In this document: positions 25,667-34,421 of the stretch, one piece after another | How positions within the stretch are numbered: position 1 is the first letter of the stretch | Layout of the letters: every line of letters starts with the position of its first letter | DNA from: CAG-791 sp000431495 | Lineage (GTDB): Bacteria > Bacillota > Clostridia > Lachnospirales > Lachnospiraceae | Direction: 5' to 3' (one strand) | NCBI GenBank assembly: GCA_052117605.1 | Contig: JBQKIT010000002.1 | Length of the DNA stretch: 64,000 bases | Translations under genes and position numbers: made by a program | Notes under the pieces: generated by a model | The model's input: only the letters and a program-made list of their open reading frames with translations | Told to the model about the DNA's origin: nothing | Databases searched by the model: none

Positions 25667-28111
25667 TTATTCCACGGCCTTCAGGGATTCTGCCATTTTG
25701 ATCTTCCGTACCTGACGTCTCATCAGAAAGTTTACAAAGACGGCAAACAGCGCCGTACAGATCAGTGTGGAGACATAGCTCTTCGGAGCAATGTAAATGC
25801 GGAAGGCCGTTGCTTCCAGATCGATCATCTGCATGACCAGGCGGTGGAACAGGGTGCCGAGAGGAAGTCCGATCACGCTTCCGATAAGCGACAGGATCAG
25901 ATTTTCCTGCAGGATGTATTTCGCCGTCTCTCTTGGATAAAAGCCGAGAACTTCAACCGTGGCAACCTCTCTGCTTCGCTCCGCCAGATTGATGTTCGTC
26001 AGATTGAAAATAACAATAAAGGCAAGGGCATCGGAGAACAGTACAATCAGCCAGATGATATCGTCCAGGCAGGACATCGGGCTGTCAATGGAATCTCTGG
26101 TGACGGAAAGCTGCGACACACCTGCGATATCCGGCAGTGCCATGATCTCCTTCGCAAGCTGCTCCTGATCGCTGACATCGGAGAGGATCAGAGCGGAATT
26201 GGTTTCAAAGGGACCAAAGGACTTTTCACAGGTCTGGTCCGACAACACAATGAAATTGTCTACATAGCAGGTAAAAATACCGCTGATCTTCACCGTAAGC
26301 TTCTCATGGTCCTCGTTTTCCATTTCCAGAGAATCGCCGACAGCAAGGTCAAGGCGCTGCGCGATTTTCTGACTGATGATGGCTTCTCCCTCGCGCGGCA
26401 GCCGGATTTCACCGGTGTCGGTGCCGGGGGTCTGGTGAAAATCCCAGAACGGCGACAGGGCCTCCAGGTTTTTCGCAGCGAGAAGATTGATGTTCTTCAT
26501 GGAGCGGACGTCGACATATTCCGAGAGAACCGGGAGCGCCTCCTTGATGCCGTCCAGTTCGGAAAGCTCTGAAAGTGCCTGCTCTTCTCCTCCTTTTTCA
26601 TAGGAAGCCTGCAGATCGTAGTGCTGGATTTCCTCGAAATGTGTGGTTCCGATGCCTGTCATGGAGTCCCGGACGCCGAAGGCGGTAAGAATGAGCCCTG
26701 CGCAGCAGCTGATGCCTATGAGCATCATGAACAGTCTCCTTTTATAGCGGAACATGTTGCGAAGCGTAACCTTCTGGAGAAAGGAGAGCTGATTCCAGAA
26801 AAGCGGGAGCCGCTCCAGAAGAATTTTCCTTCCGATCTGGGGAGCACTGGGACGAAGAAGCTCGGCAGGAGCACTCTTCAGCTCATTCCGGCAGGAGAGC
26901 CAGGTGCTGCCAAGGATTCCTGCCATGGAGGCAAGGAGCGTCGCAGCGGCAAGAACCGGACTGAACAGATACTTCAGCGGAGCAAAGCTGTACATCGAGG
27001 AATAGGCACGCCAGAATATCTGCGGGAGACCAAAGGTGCCGAGAAAAAATCCGGCGGCCCAGCCGGTCAGGGTTGCGCTTCCTGCATACAGGAGATATTT
27101 CCCGATGATGGATCCGTTTCCGAAGCCGGTTGCCTTGAGAACGCCGATCTGCGTGCGTTCCTCCTGAACCATGCGTGTCATGGTGGTCATGCAGACCAGC
27201 ATGGCAATCAGGATAAAGAACAAAGGGAAAATATTGGCGATCCCGCTGAGAATCGAGGTGTTGTTCTCGAAGGTGACATAGCCGGTGTTTTCCTCTCTTG
27301 TCAGAAGATAGGTTTCCGGCTTTTCGATTCCGGCTGCCTCCGCCATTTCCTCCGAGAGGTGGTTCTCTTCCAGAATATCCTTGAATCTTTCGTCAGCCCG
27401 CTCCCTGAGGAGCGATTTCATGGAGCTTTTTTTGTCCTTGATCTGTTCGGTGTACGCATCGCTGTAGGGCGGTTCGGCATTCTTGATTGTCACGTACAGC
27501 TCGGTATAGATGTCATCTGTCTCAAAGGCATCCTCGGGCAGATACAGAAAACCGGAGAGCGTGCCGACTCCGATGGAAGAAGCTCCCCGCTCGTTTCCAA
27601 GGTACAGCGGAGAGTCCGCAAGTCCGACAAGGGTGAAGGTGGTTTCGGAGAGGGGAAGGTCATCACCCTCCACTTCAAGCTCCGATCCGATGTCAGATTC
27701 GGAAAAATATGCCGCATCTCCCAGACATTCATGTTCTTCTGAGGGAAGTCTTCCTGCCCTCAGAGACGGAAGATTGATTTCTGCAGGCAGGGAGATCAGC
27801 TTGAACGGAACCGCTGCATCGCCCGTTGTGAGCAGGGCATCCGTGCTGAAGCTCCCTTCTGCAGCCTGCACATCGGAAGCTTCGGAAAAGACCTGCATGT
27901 CATCCTCTGTAAATCCGAGCGTGGAGATCAGCCGGTAATCATAAAAATGCTGCTCCGTCAGGTAGTCGCCTCCGGTTTTTGCCATGGCGTCTCTGGTGAT
28001 CTTCAGGCCGGAGAAGAAGCCGACGCTCAGCATGACGATCAGAAGTATTGCCAGATACCGCATGAAGGAGGAACGGATGTTACGCAGCGTTAATTTCAAC
28101 ATGGATTTCAT
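25667..28111 (-). CDS. ABC transporter permease, FtsX/MacB type
   Basis: An 814-residue permease, starting MKSMLKLTLRNIRSSFMRY 6 bases after the ATPase stop. It has an N-terminal helix, a large extracytoplasmic domain, and two FtsX-like domains: near residues 290-430 (ILIAMLVCMTTMTRMVQEERTQ, IGVLKATGFG) and 680-814 (EVATVEVLGFYPRETAKYI). The family extrudes peptides, lipids or drugs or moves lipoproteins by mechanotransmission. The repeated halves within one chain are typical of the Gram-positive DUF214-type exporters. Substrate unknown. Confidence 0.88.
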   Translation of the reverse strand: MKSMLKLTLRNIRSSFMRYLAILLIVMLSVGFFSGLKITRDAMAKTGGDYLTEQHFYDYRLISTLGFTEDDMQVFSEASDVQAAEGSFSTDALLTTGDAAVPFKLISLPAEINLPSLRAGRLPSEEHECLGDAAYFSESDIGSELEVEGDDLPLSETTFTLVGLADSPLYLGNERGASSIGVGTLSGFLYLPEDAFETDDIYTELYVTIKNAEPPYSDAYTEQIKDKKSSMKSLLRERADERFKDILEENHLSEEMAEAAGIEKPETYLLTREENTGYVTFENNTSILSGIANIFPLFFILIAMLVCMTTMTRMVQEERTQIGVLKATGFGNGSIIGKYLLYAGSATLTGWAAGFFLGTFGLPQIFWRAYSSMYSFAPLKYLFSPVLAAATLLASMAGILGSTWLSCRNELKSAPAELLRPSAPQIGRKILLERLPLFWNQLSFLQKVTLRNMFRYKRRLFMMLIGISCCAGLILTAFGVRDSMTGIGTTHFEEIQHYDLQASYEKGGEEQALSELSELDGIKEALPVLSEYVDVRSMKNINLLAAKNLEALSPFWDFHQTPGTDTGEIRLPREGEAIISQKIAQRLDLAVGDSLEMENEDHEKLTVKISGIFTCYVDNFIVLSDQTCEKSFGPFETNSALILSDVSDQEQLAKEIMALPDIAGVSQLSVTRDSIDSPMSCLDDIIWLIVLFSDALAFIVIFNLTNINLAERSREVATVEVLGFYPRETAKYILQENLILSLIGSVIGLPLGTLFHRLVMQMIDLEATAFRIYIAPKSYVSTLICTALFAVFVNFLMRRQVRKIKMAESLKAVE

Positions 28112-28117
28112 AGTGCT

Positions 28118-28825
28118 TCACCACTCGATCTCTTCAATCGGAACGACATGTCGGTTGATGTCATTGGACAGGATCCGGCCGCTTTTGATTCGGATGATCC
28201 GGTCTGCCATGGGAGCAATGGCCTGATTGTGCGTAATGATGATGACCGTGGAATGACGCTCGCGGCTCAGATCATGGAGAAGCTTCAGAACGGATTTGCC
28301 GGTCACGTAATCCAAGGCACCGGTCGGTTCGTCGCAGAGAAGAAGCTCCGGATTCTTGGCAAGCGCTCTTGCAATGGCAACGCGCTGCTGCTCCCCGCCG
28401 GAGAGCTGGGCCGGGAAATTGCCGGTGCGCTCTGACAGGCCGACCATGGAGAGCGCTTCCTCTGCAGGAATCGGATTCTTGCAGAGCTGAGCGGCAATCT
28501 CCACATTTTCTTTCGCTGTTAATGTGGGAATGAGATTATAGAACTGAAAAACGAAGCCTACATCATGACGGCGGTATTCCACGAGCTCGCGCTTTTTGAA
28601 GGCAGAAACCTCCTTCCCGTGAAAATAGATTTCACCGCTGCTTACGGTGTCCATACCGCCGAGCATATTCAGAAGTGTAGTCTTTCCGGCACCGGAGGAA
28701 CCAAGCAGAATACAGAATTCTCCTTCATCAATTCCGAAGGTAACATCTTCGAGTGCGTTGATTCGGGCATTTCCGGTCCCGTAGCTCTTGGTGACATCCT
28801 GAAACTGGATATAATGCTGCTCCAT
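28118..28825 (-). CDS. ABC transporter ATP-binding protein (LolD/MacB type)
   Basis: The start chosen is the ATG at 28825 (MEQHYIQFQDVTKSYG) with GGGAG upstream; a TTG ten codons earlier lacks a ribosome site. 235 residues. It has Walker A GSSGAGKTT, a Q-loop in FVFQFYNLIPTLTA, the signature LSGGEQQRVAIARAL, Walker B LLLCDEPTGALD and a switch His. It powers the FtsX-type permease encoded directly downstream. Confidence 0.94.
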   Translation of the reverse strand: MEQHYIQFQDVTKSYGTGNARINALEDVTFGIDEGEFCILLGSSGAGKTTLLNMLGGMDTVSSGEIYFHGKEVSAFKKRELVEYRRHDVGFVFQFYNLIPTLTAKENVEIAAQLCKNPIPAEEALSMVGLSERTGNFPAQLSGGEQQRVAIARALAKNPELLLCDEPTGALDYVTGKSVLKLLHDLSRERHSTVIIITHNQAIAPMADRIIRIKSGRILSNDINRHVVPIEEIEW

Positions 28826-28850
28826 GGCTTTCTCCCATCTTACAGTGTGG

Positions 28851-28890
28851 AACAAACGTGAGCCTGCATCGTAACAAGCTCACGTTTGTT
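28851..28890 (-). promoter_or_regulatory. 13-bp perfect inverted repeat before the ABC operon
   Basis: AACAAACGTGAGC and GCTCACGTTTGTT are separated by 14 bases and lie 26 bases upstream of the ATPase start codon. No T-run follows on the operon strand, so it looks like an operator dyad or a leader hairpin more than a terminator. A possible -10 (TATTAT on the minus strand) lies just upstream. Confidence 0.55.
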
Positions 28891-28965
28891 TCTGTTAATA
28901 CTACTATAATACAGGAAAATGGCAGAAAGAAATCTGAATCGTTTATAAATTGTTTCTTAAAAATT

Positions 28966-30237
28966 TTATTTCCATACCAGCCACAGGAAGAGGTAACCGA
29001 CGGTGACGGCGGTCAGTGTGAACGGAACGCCGATCTTCATGAAGCTCTGGAAGCTGACCTCGTACCCCTCCTTCTTCAGGATACCGGTTGCCGCAATGTT
29101 GGCAGAGGCGCCGACCGGAGTCAGGTTTCCACCGAGGGTCGCACCGGTCAGAAGGCCGAAATAGAGCAGGTACGGCTCAATTCCAAGGGACATCGAAACG
29201 GCGCGGATCACAGGAAGCATGGTGGCGACGTAAGGAATGTTATCGATGAAGGCGGAGATAACAACGGAACCCCAGACGATCACGGTATAGAGCAGGAACA
29301 GGTTGCTTTTGCCAAAGGAAGCAATGATGCCGGAGAGATCATCGATGACGCCGACCTGCTCGAGGCCGCCGATTACCAGAAAAATGGAAACCAGCATCAG
29401 TACGGTCTGGTAATCAAACTGGCCCATGGCATGCTTCCAGCCATCTGTGTTATGTGTGCGGAGAAGATGACGAAGAGCGGTGACTGCAGCGAAAATGCAG
29501 CAGAGGAGACCATTCGTGACCGCGGGCTTGTTCGGAAGAAACGAAGCAAGAATCAGGGCAACGACAACGCCGCACAGCATGAAGGAGGGAAAATAATCGT
29601 TCACCTCCGTCTTCTCTTCACAGTGCACCGGCTGGGTATCATGACGGAAGAGGAACATGATGACCGGAACTGTTGCAAGTGCGCCAAGCTCCACGGCGAA
29701 GAAGATACCGGGGCGTCCGTTCATCCAGAAGAAATGGGTGAAGTCCATCTTCGCATAGGCACCGAGCATGATGGAGGTGGTATCGCCGACCAGAGTGGCG
29801 GCACCCTGCAAATTGGAAGAAACGGCGATCGAAAGGAGCATCGGAACCGGATTGGTCTTCAGCTTCTTGCAGATGGCAAGCCCGACCGGAGCAACCATCA
29901 GGACCGTTGCCACATTGTCAATAAATGCCGAGACGGCGCCGGAGAAGAGGGACATGAAAACGGCGACCCACATGACATTGCGGGATTTGTCCAGAAGAAG
30001 ATCGGCAATCCGGTTCGGCATCTTTGACTCGATGAAATAATCGACAAGAATCATGGTACCGGAGATCATCAGCAGAACGTTCCAGTCGACCGCTCCGAAA
30101 ATGCTGCCAAACGGAAGCACTCCGAAAAGAATGAACAGGGCGGCCACTGCCATGGCCGTGTAGGTGCGCCATTCGGTTTTTATGACCATGACGACGTACA
30201 TGGCGATGAAACAGATGATGGCGAAGGTTTTGATCAT
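28966..30237 (-). CDS. ArsB/NhaD-superfamily (SLC13-like) membrane transporter
   Basis: A 423-residue membrane protein, starting MIKTFAIICFIAMYVVMV behind AAGGAG. It has about 11 helices in two inverted halves. Each half carries the ion-transporter motif: FIDNVATVLMVAPV in the first and FIDNIPYVATMLPVI in the second. SNLQGAATLVGD and GNLTPVGASANI correspond to the two signature loops. Members move arsenite, Na+/H+ or dicarboxylates; the sequence alone does not say which. It is monocistronic. Confidence 0.85.
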   Translation of the reverse strand: MIKTFAIICFIAMYVVMVIKTEWRTYTAMAVAALFILFGVLPFGSIFGAVDWNVLLMISGTMILVDYFIESKMPNRIADLLLDKSRNVMWVAVFMSLFSGAVSAFIDNVATVLMVAPVGLAICKKLKTNPVPMLLSIAVSSNLQGAATLVGDTTSIMLGAYAKMDFTHFFWMNGRPGIFFAVELGALATVPVIMFLFRHDTQPVHCEEKTEVNDYFPSFMLCGVVVALILASFLPNKPAVTNGLLCCIFAAVTALRHLLRTHNTDGWKHAMGQFDYQTVLMLVSIFLVIGGLEQVGVIDDLSGIIASFGKSNLFLLYTVIVWGSVVISAFIDNIPYVATMLPVIRAVSMSLGIEPYLLYFGLLTGATLGGNLTPVGASANIAATGILKKEGYEVSFQSFMKIGVPFTLTAVTVGYLFLWLVWK

Positions 30238-30423
30238 AACGTGATTCTCCTTGATTTTTGAAGCGAAAGTAATCGTGAATGTAAGAAACAGCGTTCCTTA
30301 TTGTAGCCATTGTTCCTTCCGGATGCAATCTGAAAAGAAAACTCTCGCGGGTGCAGGAAAAGTATGCTACACTCATAACCTATATAACATATGGAAAAGA
30401 TATGATATGCGAATGAGGATACC

Positions 30424-31173
30424 ATGCATACAAAGAAAACACAGACTGCAGCGAGCGCATTCCGGGCGGCATTTCCCCTTACGCTTCCTGTTATGGCGGG
30501 CTATATATTTCTCGGAATGACCTACGGAATTCTGATGGTGACAAGCGGATTTCCCGTTTATTATCCGATTCTGACGGTCGTTGTCGTATATACGGGCTCC
30601 ATGGAGTTTCTTCTGGTTTCCATTCTGTTATCTCCGTATCATCCGGCGGCCTGTTTCCTCACGGCACTGATGGTTGGCGCGAGACATCTTTTTTACGGAA
30701 TTTCCATGCTGGATCGCTATAAAGGGACGGGGTGGAAGAAGTTTTACCTGATCTATACCACCAGTGATGAAACCTTTGCGGTGAATTACTCTGCCGCGAT
30801 TCCGGAAGGAATGGATCGCGGCTGGTTTTATTTTCAGGTATCTCTTCTGGATCAGATCTACTGGGTGACCGGGGCTGCACTGGGCGCTTTGTCCGGCTCG
30901 CAGATTACGTTTGATACCAGAGGACTTGATTTCGTGATGACAGCCATGTTCGTGGCAATTTTCCTGAATCAGTGGGTCAGGGACAGGGAAAGAGGGCATG
31001 CCAGCGAACTGATCGGAGTCCTTGGGGCACTTCTTTGTCTTCTTCTGTTCGGTCCGGACCGGTTTATGATTCCTGCAATGGGAGTCATTCTGGCAGCTTT
31101 GACGATTCTTCGTCCATGGCTTCTGAAACAGGAAAAGAGGAGGAACGAAATTCAAGATACGGAGGAACGCTGA
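30424..31173 (+). CDS. azlC: Branched-chain amino acid exporter, large subunit
   Basis: A 249-residue AzlC-family protein with GAGGA 5 bases before the ATG. It begins after a short basic stretch with FRAAFPLTLPVMAGYIFLG, then GFPVYYPILTVVVVYTGSMEF and a conserved GARHLFYGISML segment. AzlC with AzlD forms the BrnFE-like exporter for branched-chain amino acids or analogues. The azlD start follows the stop by one base. Confidence 0.93.
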   Translation: MHTKKTQTAASAFRAAFPLTLPVMAGYIFLGMTYGILMVTSGFPVYYPILTVVVVYTGSMEFLLVSILLSPYHPAACFLTALMVGARHLFYGISMLDRYKGTGWKKFYLIYTTSDETFAVNYSAAIPEGMDRGWFYFQVSLLDQIYWVTGAALGALSGSQITFDTRGLDFVMTAMFVAIFLNQWVRDRERGHASELIGVLGALLCLLLFGPDRFMIPAMGVILAALTILRPWLLKQEKRRNEIQDTEER

Positions 31174-31174
31174 A

Positions 31175-31516
31175 ATGGATAGGATGACAGAGTTTCAGCA
31201 GGCCGTCACGGTGGGGTCAGCAGTTTTTGCAACCATATTGACGAGGTTTCTTCCATATATACTGTTTCCAGCAGGGAAAGAGACACCGGCCTTTGTCCGC
31301 TATCTTGGCAGCTATCTGGCACCCGCAGTATTCGGACTGCTGGTGGTTTACTGTCTCCGGAATGTCTCATTTTCTTCAGGCGGGACCTTCGGAATTCCGG
31401 AGACGGCTGCGATTGCAGTTGTGACGGTCACCTTCCTGTGGAAGCGGAGCATGCTGATCTCCATGGCTTCCGGCACGATTCTGTATATGGTGCTGGTCCA
31501 GACGTTCTTTTCATAG
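31175..31516 (+). CDS. azlD: Branched-chain amino acid exporter, small subunit
   Basis: A 113-residue membrane protein with GGAGGA 8 bases before the ATG. It has four predicted helices and the AzlD pattern LTRFLPYILFPAGKETPAFVRYLG. It is the small partner of AzlC. No gene is visible between its stop and 31650. Confidence 0.92.
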   Translation: MDRMTEFQQAVTVGSAVFATILTRFLPYILFPAGKETPAFVRYLGSYLAPAVFGLLVVYCLRNVSFSSGGTFGIPETAAIAVVTVTFLWKRSMLISMASGTILYMVLVQTFFS

Positions 31517-31651
31517 CCTGCGCCGTTTGTAAAATCCTTCAGGAAAAGCCATACTGTTTGTAAAACTTTCACGTCCCGCTGACCGCGGAATGCCGTGGTT
31601 CAGACGGGGGATGTGGAACGCGGCAAATGCGGAACCCAGCAGGGAATGAAA

Positions 31652-32120
31652 ATGAAACGAAGAATCGCATTGGTGACAGTCGGGTGGAAGAGAATGATTA
31701 TAACCGCCTGGTCAACCGGTCTCATCAGGTACATTCGGGATCATGGACTGGATGTCTCGGCAGCGCGTTTCCGCCTTTCTTGATACGCTCCGGGAGCTTG
31801 GGGTTCCGGAAGAGGCAGCTACAGTCAGCTATGGGGATTATGTACTGAAGGAAATCGCAAGGATCATGGTGGAACGCCTTCCCGCCGAGGCTGTGGTCTG
31901 CCGTTTCGGAGGAGATGAATTTCTTGCGATTTACCCCTGCGGAATACAGGAAGAAGCTCTCGCATTCAGCGCGCAGATCGAGCAGAGCCTCCTGGAAAAA
32001 TCCATCGCCGCCAGCATCGGAACCGCCGTCTATGCCGGAACAGAGGATGAAATCAATGAGAATATTACCCTGGAGGAGCTGGTAAAAATGGCGGATGCCA
32101 GAATGTACCGGATCAGGTAG
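31652..32120 (+). pseudogene. Decayed binding-protein/GGDEF hybrid gene
   Basis: From ATG 31652 the reading gives MKRRIALVTVGW in one frame, EENDYNRLVN in a second (about 31690-31720) and GLIRYIRDHGLDVSA back in the first. Together these resemble the start of a LacI-type sugar-binding domain. From about 31745, in a third frame, comes the end of a diguanylate cyclase domain (GDYVLKEIARIMVERL, RFGGDEFLAIYP, MADARMYR). Lachnospiraceae have many proteins joining these two domains. Here the middle is deleted and at least two frameshifts are present. The intact GGDEF motif is in a frame of at most 125 codons lacking the N-terminal half of the domain. Confidence 0.7.
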
Positions 32121-32130
32121 GTCATCACAG

Positions 32131-32335
32131 CCAGAAATAATCCCTGCGGAAGAAAAAGCAAGATAGAGATGAATCCGGGCGGCGGAAATAATCCCTGTGG
32201 AGAAAAAAAGCAAGATAGAGATGCATCTGAGCGGAAGAAATCATCCCTGTGGAGAAAAAAAGCAAGATAGAGATGAATCTGAGCAGAAGAAATCATCCCT
32301 GCGGCACAAAAAAGCAAGCCAGAGATGAATAAGAA
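32131..32335. repeat. Second array of about 52-bp repeats
   Basis: Four units with the core ATCCCTG at about 32140, 32191, 32243 and 32295, so a period of 51-52 bases. Each contains AAATCATCCCTGTGGAG, then AAAAAAAGCAAGATAGAG and GATGAATC. Reversed, the core reads CAGGGATGATTTC, close to the CAGGGATGACTTTC core of the array at 4.3 kb, which has the same period. It abuts the GGDEF remnant. Confidence 0.75.
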
Positions 32336-32343
32336 TAGATACG

Positions 32344-32378
32344 AAAAAGCCGCGGCCCGAAGGGACGCGGCTTTTCCG
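32344..32378. terminator. Bidirectional terminator-like hairpin
   Basis: AAAAGCCGCG and CGCGGCTTTT enclose a short loop and are flanked by A-run and T-run, so it can act on either strand. It separates the repeat array from the 3' side of asnB. Confidence 0.7.
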
Positions 32379-32445
32379 TGAAAAAAGAATAGAGAATATG
32401 TATAGTGAAGCGGTCCCGCGGAAGAACCGCCTTACTACCGTACTC

Positions 32446-32558
32446 GTTGTTGCCCGATGGCAACAACTCCTACTGCGAGCAAGCACAGCATGTGCTTGCT
32501 CGGTTGGCGGAGAATTCGCCTGCGCGAAATTCCCGCTCGCGGCGCCGAAGAATTTCGT
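32446..32558. repeat. Cluster of perfect hairpins 3' of asnB
   Basis: GTTGTTGCC-CGAT-GGCAACAAC at 32446-32467, GAGCAAGCAC-AGCAT-GTGCTTGCTC at 32477-32501, and CGAAATTC with GAATTTCG around a GC-rich middle at about 32524-32556 follow each other directly after the asnB stop (minus strand). None has a T-run. No coding potential is apparent. Confidence 0.6.
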
Positions 32559-34142
32559 TTATTCTCCGGAGGCACCGTAGTTGGAGAGCACTCTTGCGGA
32601 AGGGTCGTTGACGTTGCAGCCTTCCCAGCTCTTGTTCGGCATCCAGAAATCAGGAATCATCTGGCTCTGGCCGGGGTAGTACTTCTCGAACAGCTCACGG
32701 TAGAGAAGAGATTCTTTCGTGAACGGAGTGCAGTGTGTGTATTTGCGGCGTTTTTCCTCATATTCTTCGTCGGTGTAGAGGGATTCCGCATATTCAATCA
32801 GATCATTCCGGAGGGAGTGTCCGACGGCATCGGAGAAGGCCGCTTTTTCACGCATCAGAATGGATTCGGGAATCAGCTCATCCTTTTCAAAAGCATGGCG
32901 AACCAGATATTTGCCGATTCCGTATTTGTTGAGCTTCTTTTCCGGATCGATGTGCATGACATAGTCCACGAAATCCAGATCGCCGAAGGGAACCCGGGCT
33001 TCCAGAGAGTTGACGGAGATGCAACGGTCTGCGCGGAGCACATCATAGACATTGATTTCGCGGATTCGTTTCTCGGCTTCCTTCTGGAAGGCGTCTGCAC
33101 TCGGGGCAAAATCGGTATATTTGTAGCCAAACAGCTCGTCGGAGATTTCACCGGTCAGGATGACGCGGATGTCGGTGTTCTCGTGAATCCACTTGCAGAC
33201 AAGATACATGCCGATGGAAGCGCGGATGGTAGTAATGTCAAAGGTTCCAAGTGCGGCGACAACCGGCTCAAGAGCATTGATTACATCGTCACGTGTGATG
33301 ATGACCTCGTGATGATTGGAATGAATGTACTCCGCAACCTGTCTCGCATATTTCAGATCGATGGCATCGATGTCCATGCCGATGGAGAAGGTCTCCAGAG
33401 GCTTGTCCATCAGCTTTGCGGCAGCGCCGCAGACAAGGGAGGAATCAAGGCCGCCGGAGAGCAGGTAGCCAACCGGAGCATCGGCATCGAGACGCTTCTC
33501 AATACCGCGCATCAGCTTGTCGTGAATGTTCGAGCAAATCGTATCCAGATCGTCTTGACTATAGTAGTCAATATCGGTCATGTCACGATAAGTATGGAAG
33601 GAACCGTCCTTATAATAGCAGCCGGGAGGGAACGGAAGGATCTTGTCGCACAGCTCGATCAGGTTCTTCGGCTCCGAAGCAAAGACGATGACGCCCTTTT
33701 TGTCATAGCCGTAATACAGAGGGCGGATTCCGATCGGGTCGCGGGCGGCGATGTACTCACCGGTGCGGCCGTCAAACAGGATCAGCGCATATTCCGCATC
33801 CAGAAGGCGGAACATATCTACGCCGTACTCTTCATATAAAGGAAGAAGAATCTCGCAGTCACTGTCGGAAACAAAAGTATAGCCGCGTCCCTTCAGGTAC
33901 TCTTTCATCGGGCGGAATCCGTAAATTTCGCCGTTGCAGACAACATAGCTACCATCTCTTTCGAAGGGCTGCATTCCCTCCGGCGTCAGTCCCATAATGG
34001 AAAGACGATTGAAACCGAGAAATCCCTTTCCGGTATCAGTAAGTCTGGAATCGTCGGGGCCCCTGGAAATGGTCTTGGCAAGAGCCGCGGCAGCATCTTC
34101 TTTCCGCGCGGATGCACCGCAGTAACCTAAAATTGAGCACAT
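32559..34142 (-). CDS. asnB: Asparagine synthase (glutamine-hydrolysing)
   Basis: A 527-residue protein starting MCSILGYCG; Cys2 is the class II amidotransferase nucleophile after Met removal. RLSIMGL and CNGEIYGF complete the glutaminase domain. The synthetase domain has the pyrophosphate loop LLSGGLDSSLVCG and GEISDELFGYKY. It makes asparagine from aspartate, ATP and glutamine. It is divergent from glnN, with a terminator-containing leader between. AGAAGGAG precedes the start. Confidence 0.96.
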   Translation of the reverse strand: MCSILGYCGASARKEDAAAALAKTISRGPDDSRLTDTGKGFLGFNRLSIMGLTPEGMQPFERDGSYVVCNGEIYGFRPMKEYLKGRGYTFVSDSDCEILLPLYEEYGVDMFRLLDAEYALILFDGRTGEYIAARDPIGIRPLYYGYDKKGVIVFASEPKNLIELCDKILPFPPGCYYKDGSFHTYRDMTDIDYYSQDDLDTICSNIHDKLMRGIEKRLDADAPVGYLLSGGLDSSLVCGAAAKLMDKPLETFSIGMDIDAIDLKYARQVAEYIHSNHHEVIITRDDVINALEPVVAALGTFDITTIRASIGMYLVCKWIHENTDIRVILTGEISDELFGYKYTDFAPSADAFQKEAEKRIREINVYDVLRADRCISVNSLEARVPFGDLDFVDYVMHIDPEKKLNKYGIGKYLVRHAFEKDELIPESILMREKAAFSDAVGHSLRNDLIEYAESLYTDEEYEEKRRKYTHCTPFTKESLLYRELFEKYYPGQSQMIPDFWMPNKSWEGCNVNDPSARVLSNYGASGE

Positions 34143-34171
34143 AACATATTCTCCTTCTGAAATTATTCAAA

Positions 34172-34327
34172 ATAAAAAGAAGCGGCAAAGAGCTCGTCCT
34201 CACCGCATCCGGATCCCTTCTATGACAGAGCCGGCTTCCATATATATGATATATGGAAGGTGAGTACGCGACCTCTTTGTCGCTTCTTAATATCCCGCAT
34301 TATTGCGCTGCGGAAAATAATTGTCAA
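34172..34327 (-). promoter_or_regulatory. asnB promoter and attenuator leader with ANTAR-type hexaloop hairpin
   Basis: On the minus strand TTGACA (34327-34322) and AATAAT (34304-34299) are 17 bases apart. The transcript would start near 34291 and at once form GCGAC-AAAGAG-GTCGC (34283-34268), a 5-bp hairpin with a six-base loop, A at 1 and G at 4. The terminator uses the overlapping arm AAGAAGCGACAAAGAG (34288-34273) paired with CTCTTTGCCGCTTCTT (34192-34177), then TTTTTAT. Between its arms are further stems (CTCACC/GGTGAG, TTCCATATAT/ATATATGGAA, CCGG/CCGG). The two folds exclude each other. Confidence 0.75.
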
Positions 34328-34421
34328 GAGAAAGTCTCACAAAGAAAACAGAAAGATCTGCGTATAAAAAGGACAAAATGCAGAAGAATGTATTTTTGTA
34401 TACAATCAGAAAGAAAAAGTG

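Noticed and set aside
28858..30027. A 389-codon plus-strand frame over the ArsB/NhaD-type transporter
   Set aside because: The product is highly charged and repetitive in Gly/Asp/His, as expected for the antisense of a membrane protein gene.
34172..34291. T-box for asnB
   Set aside because: No GGTGGNACCGCG box and no Stem I landmarks are present in the leader.
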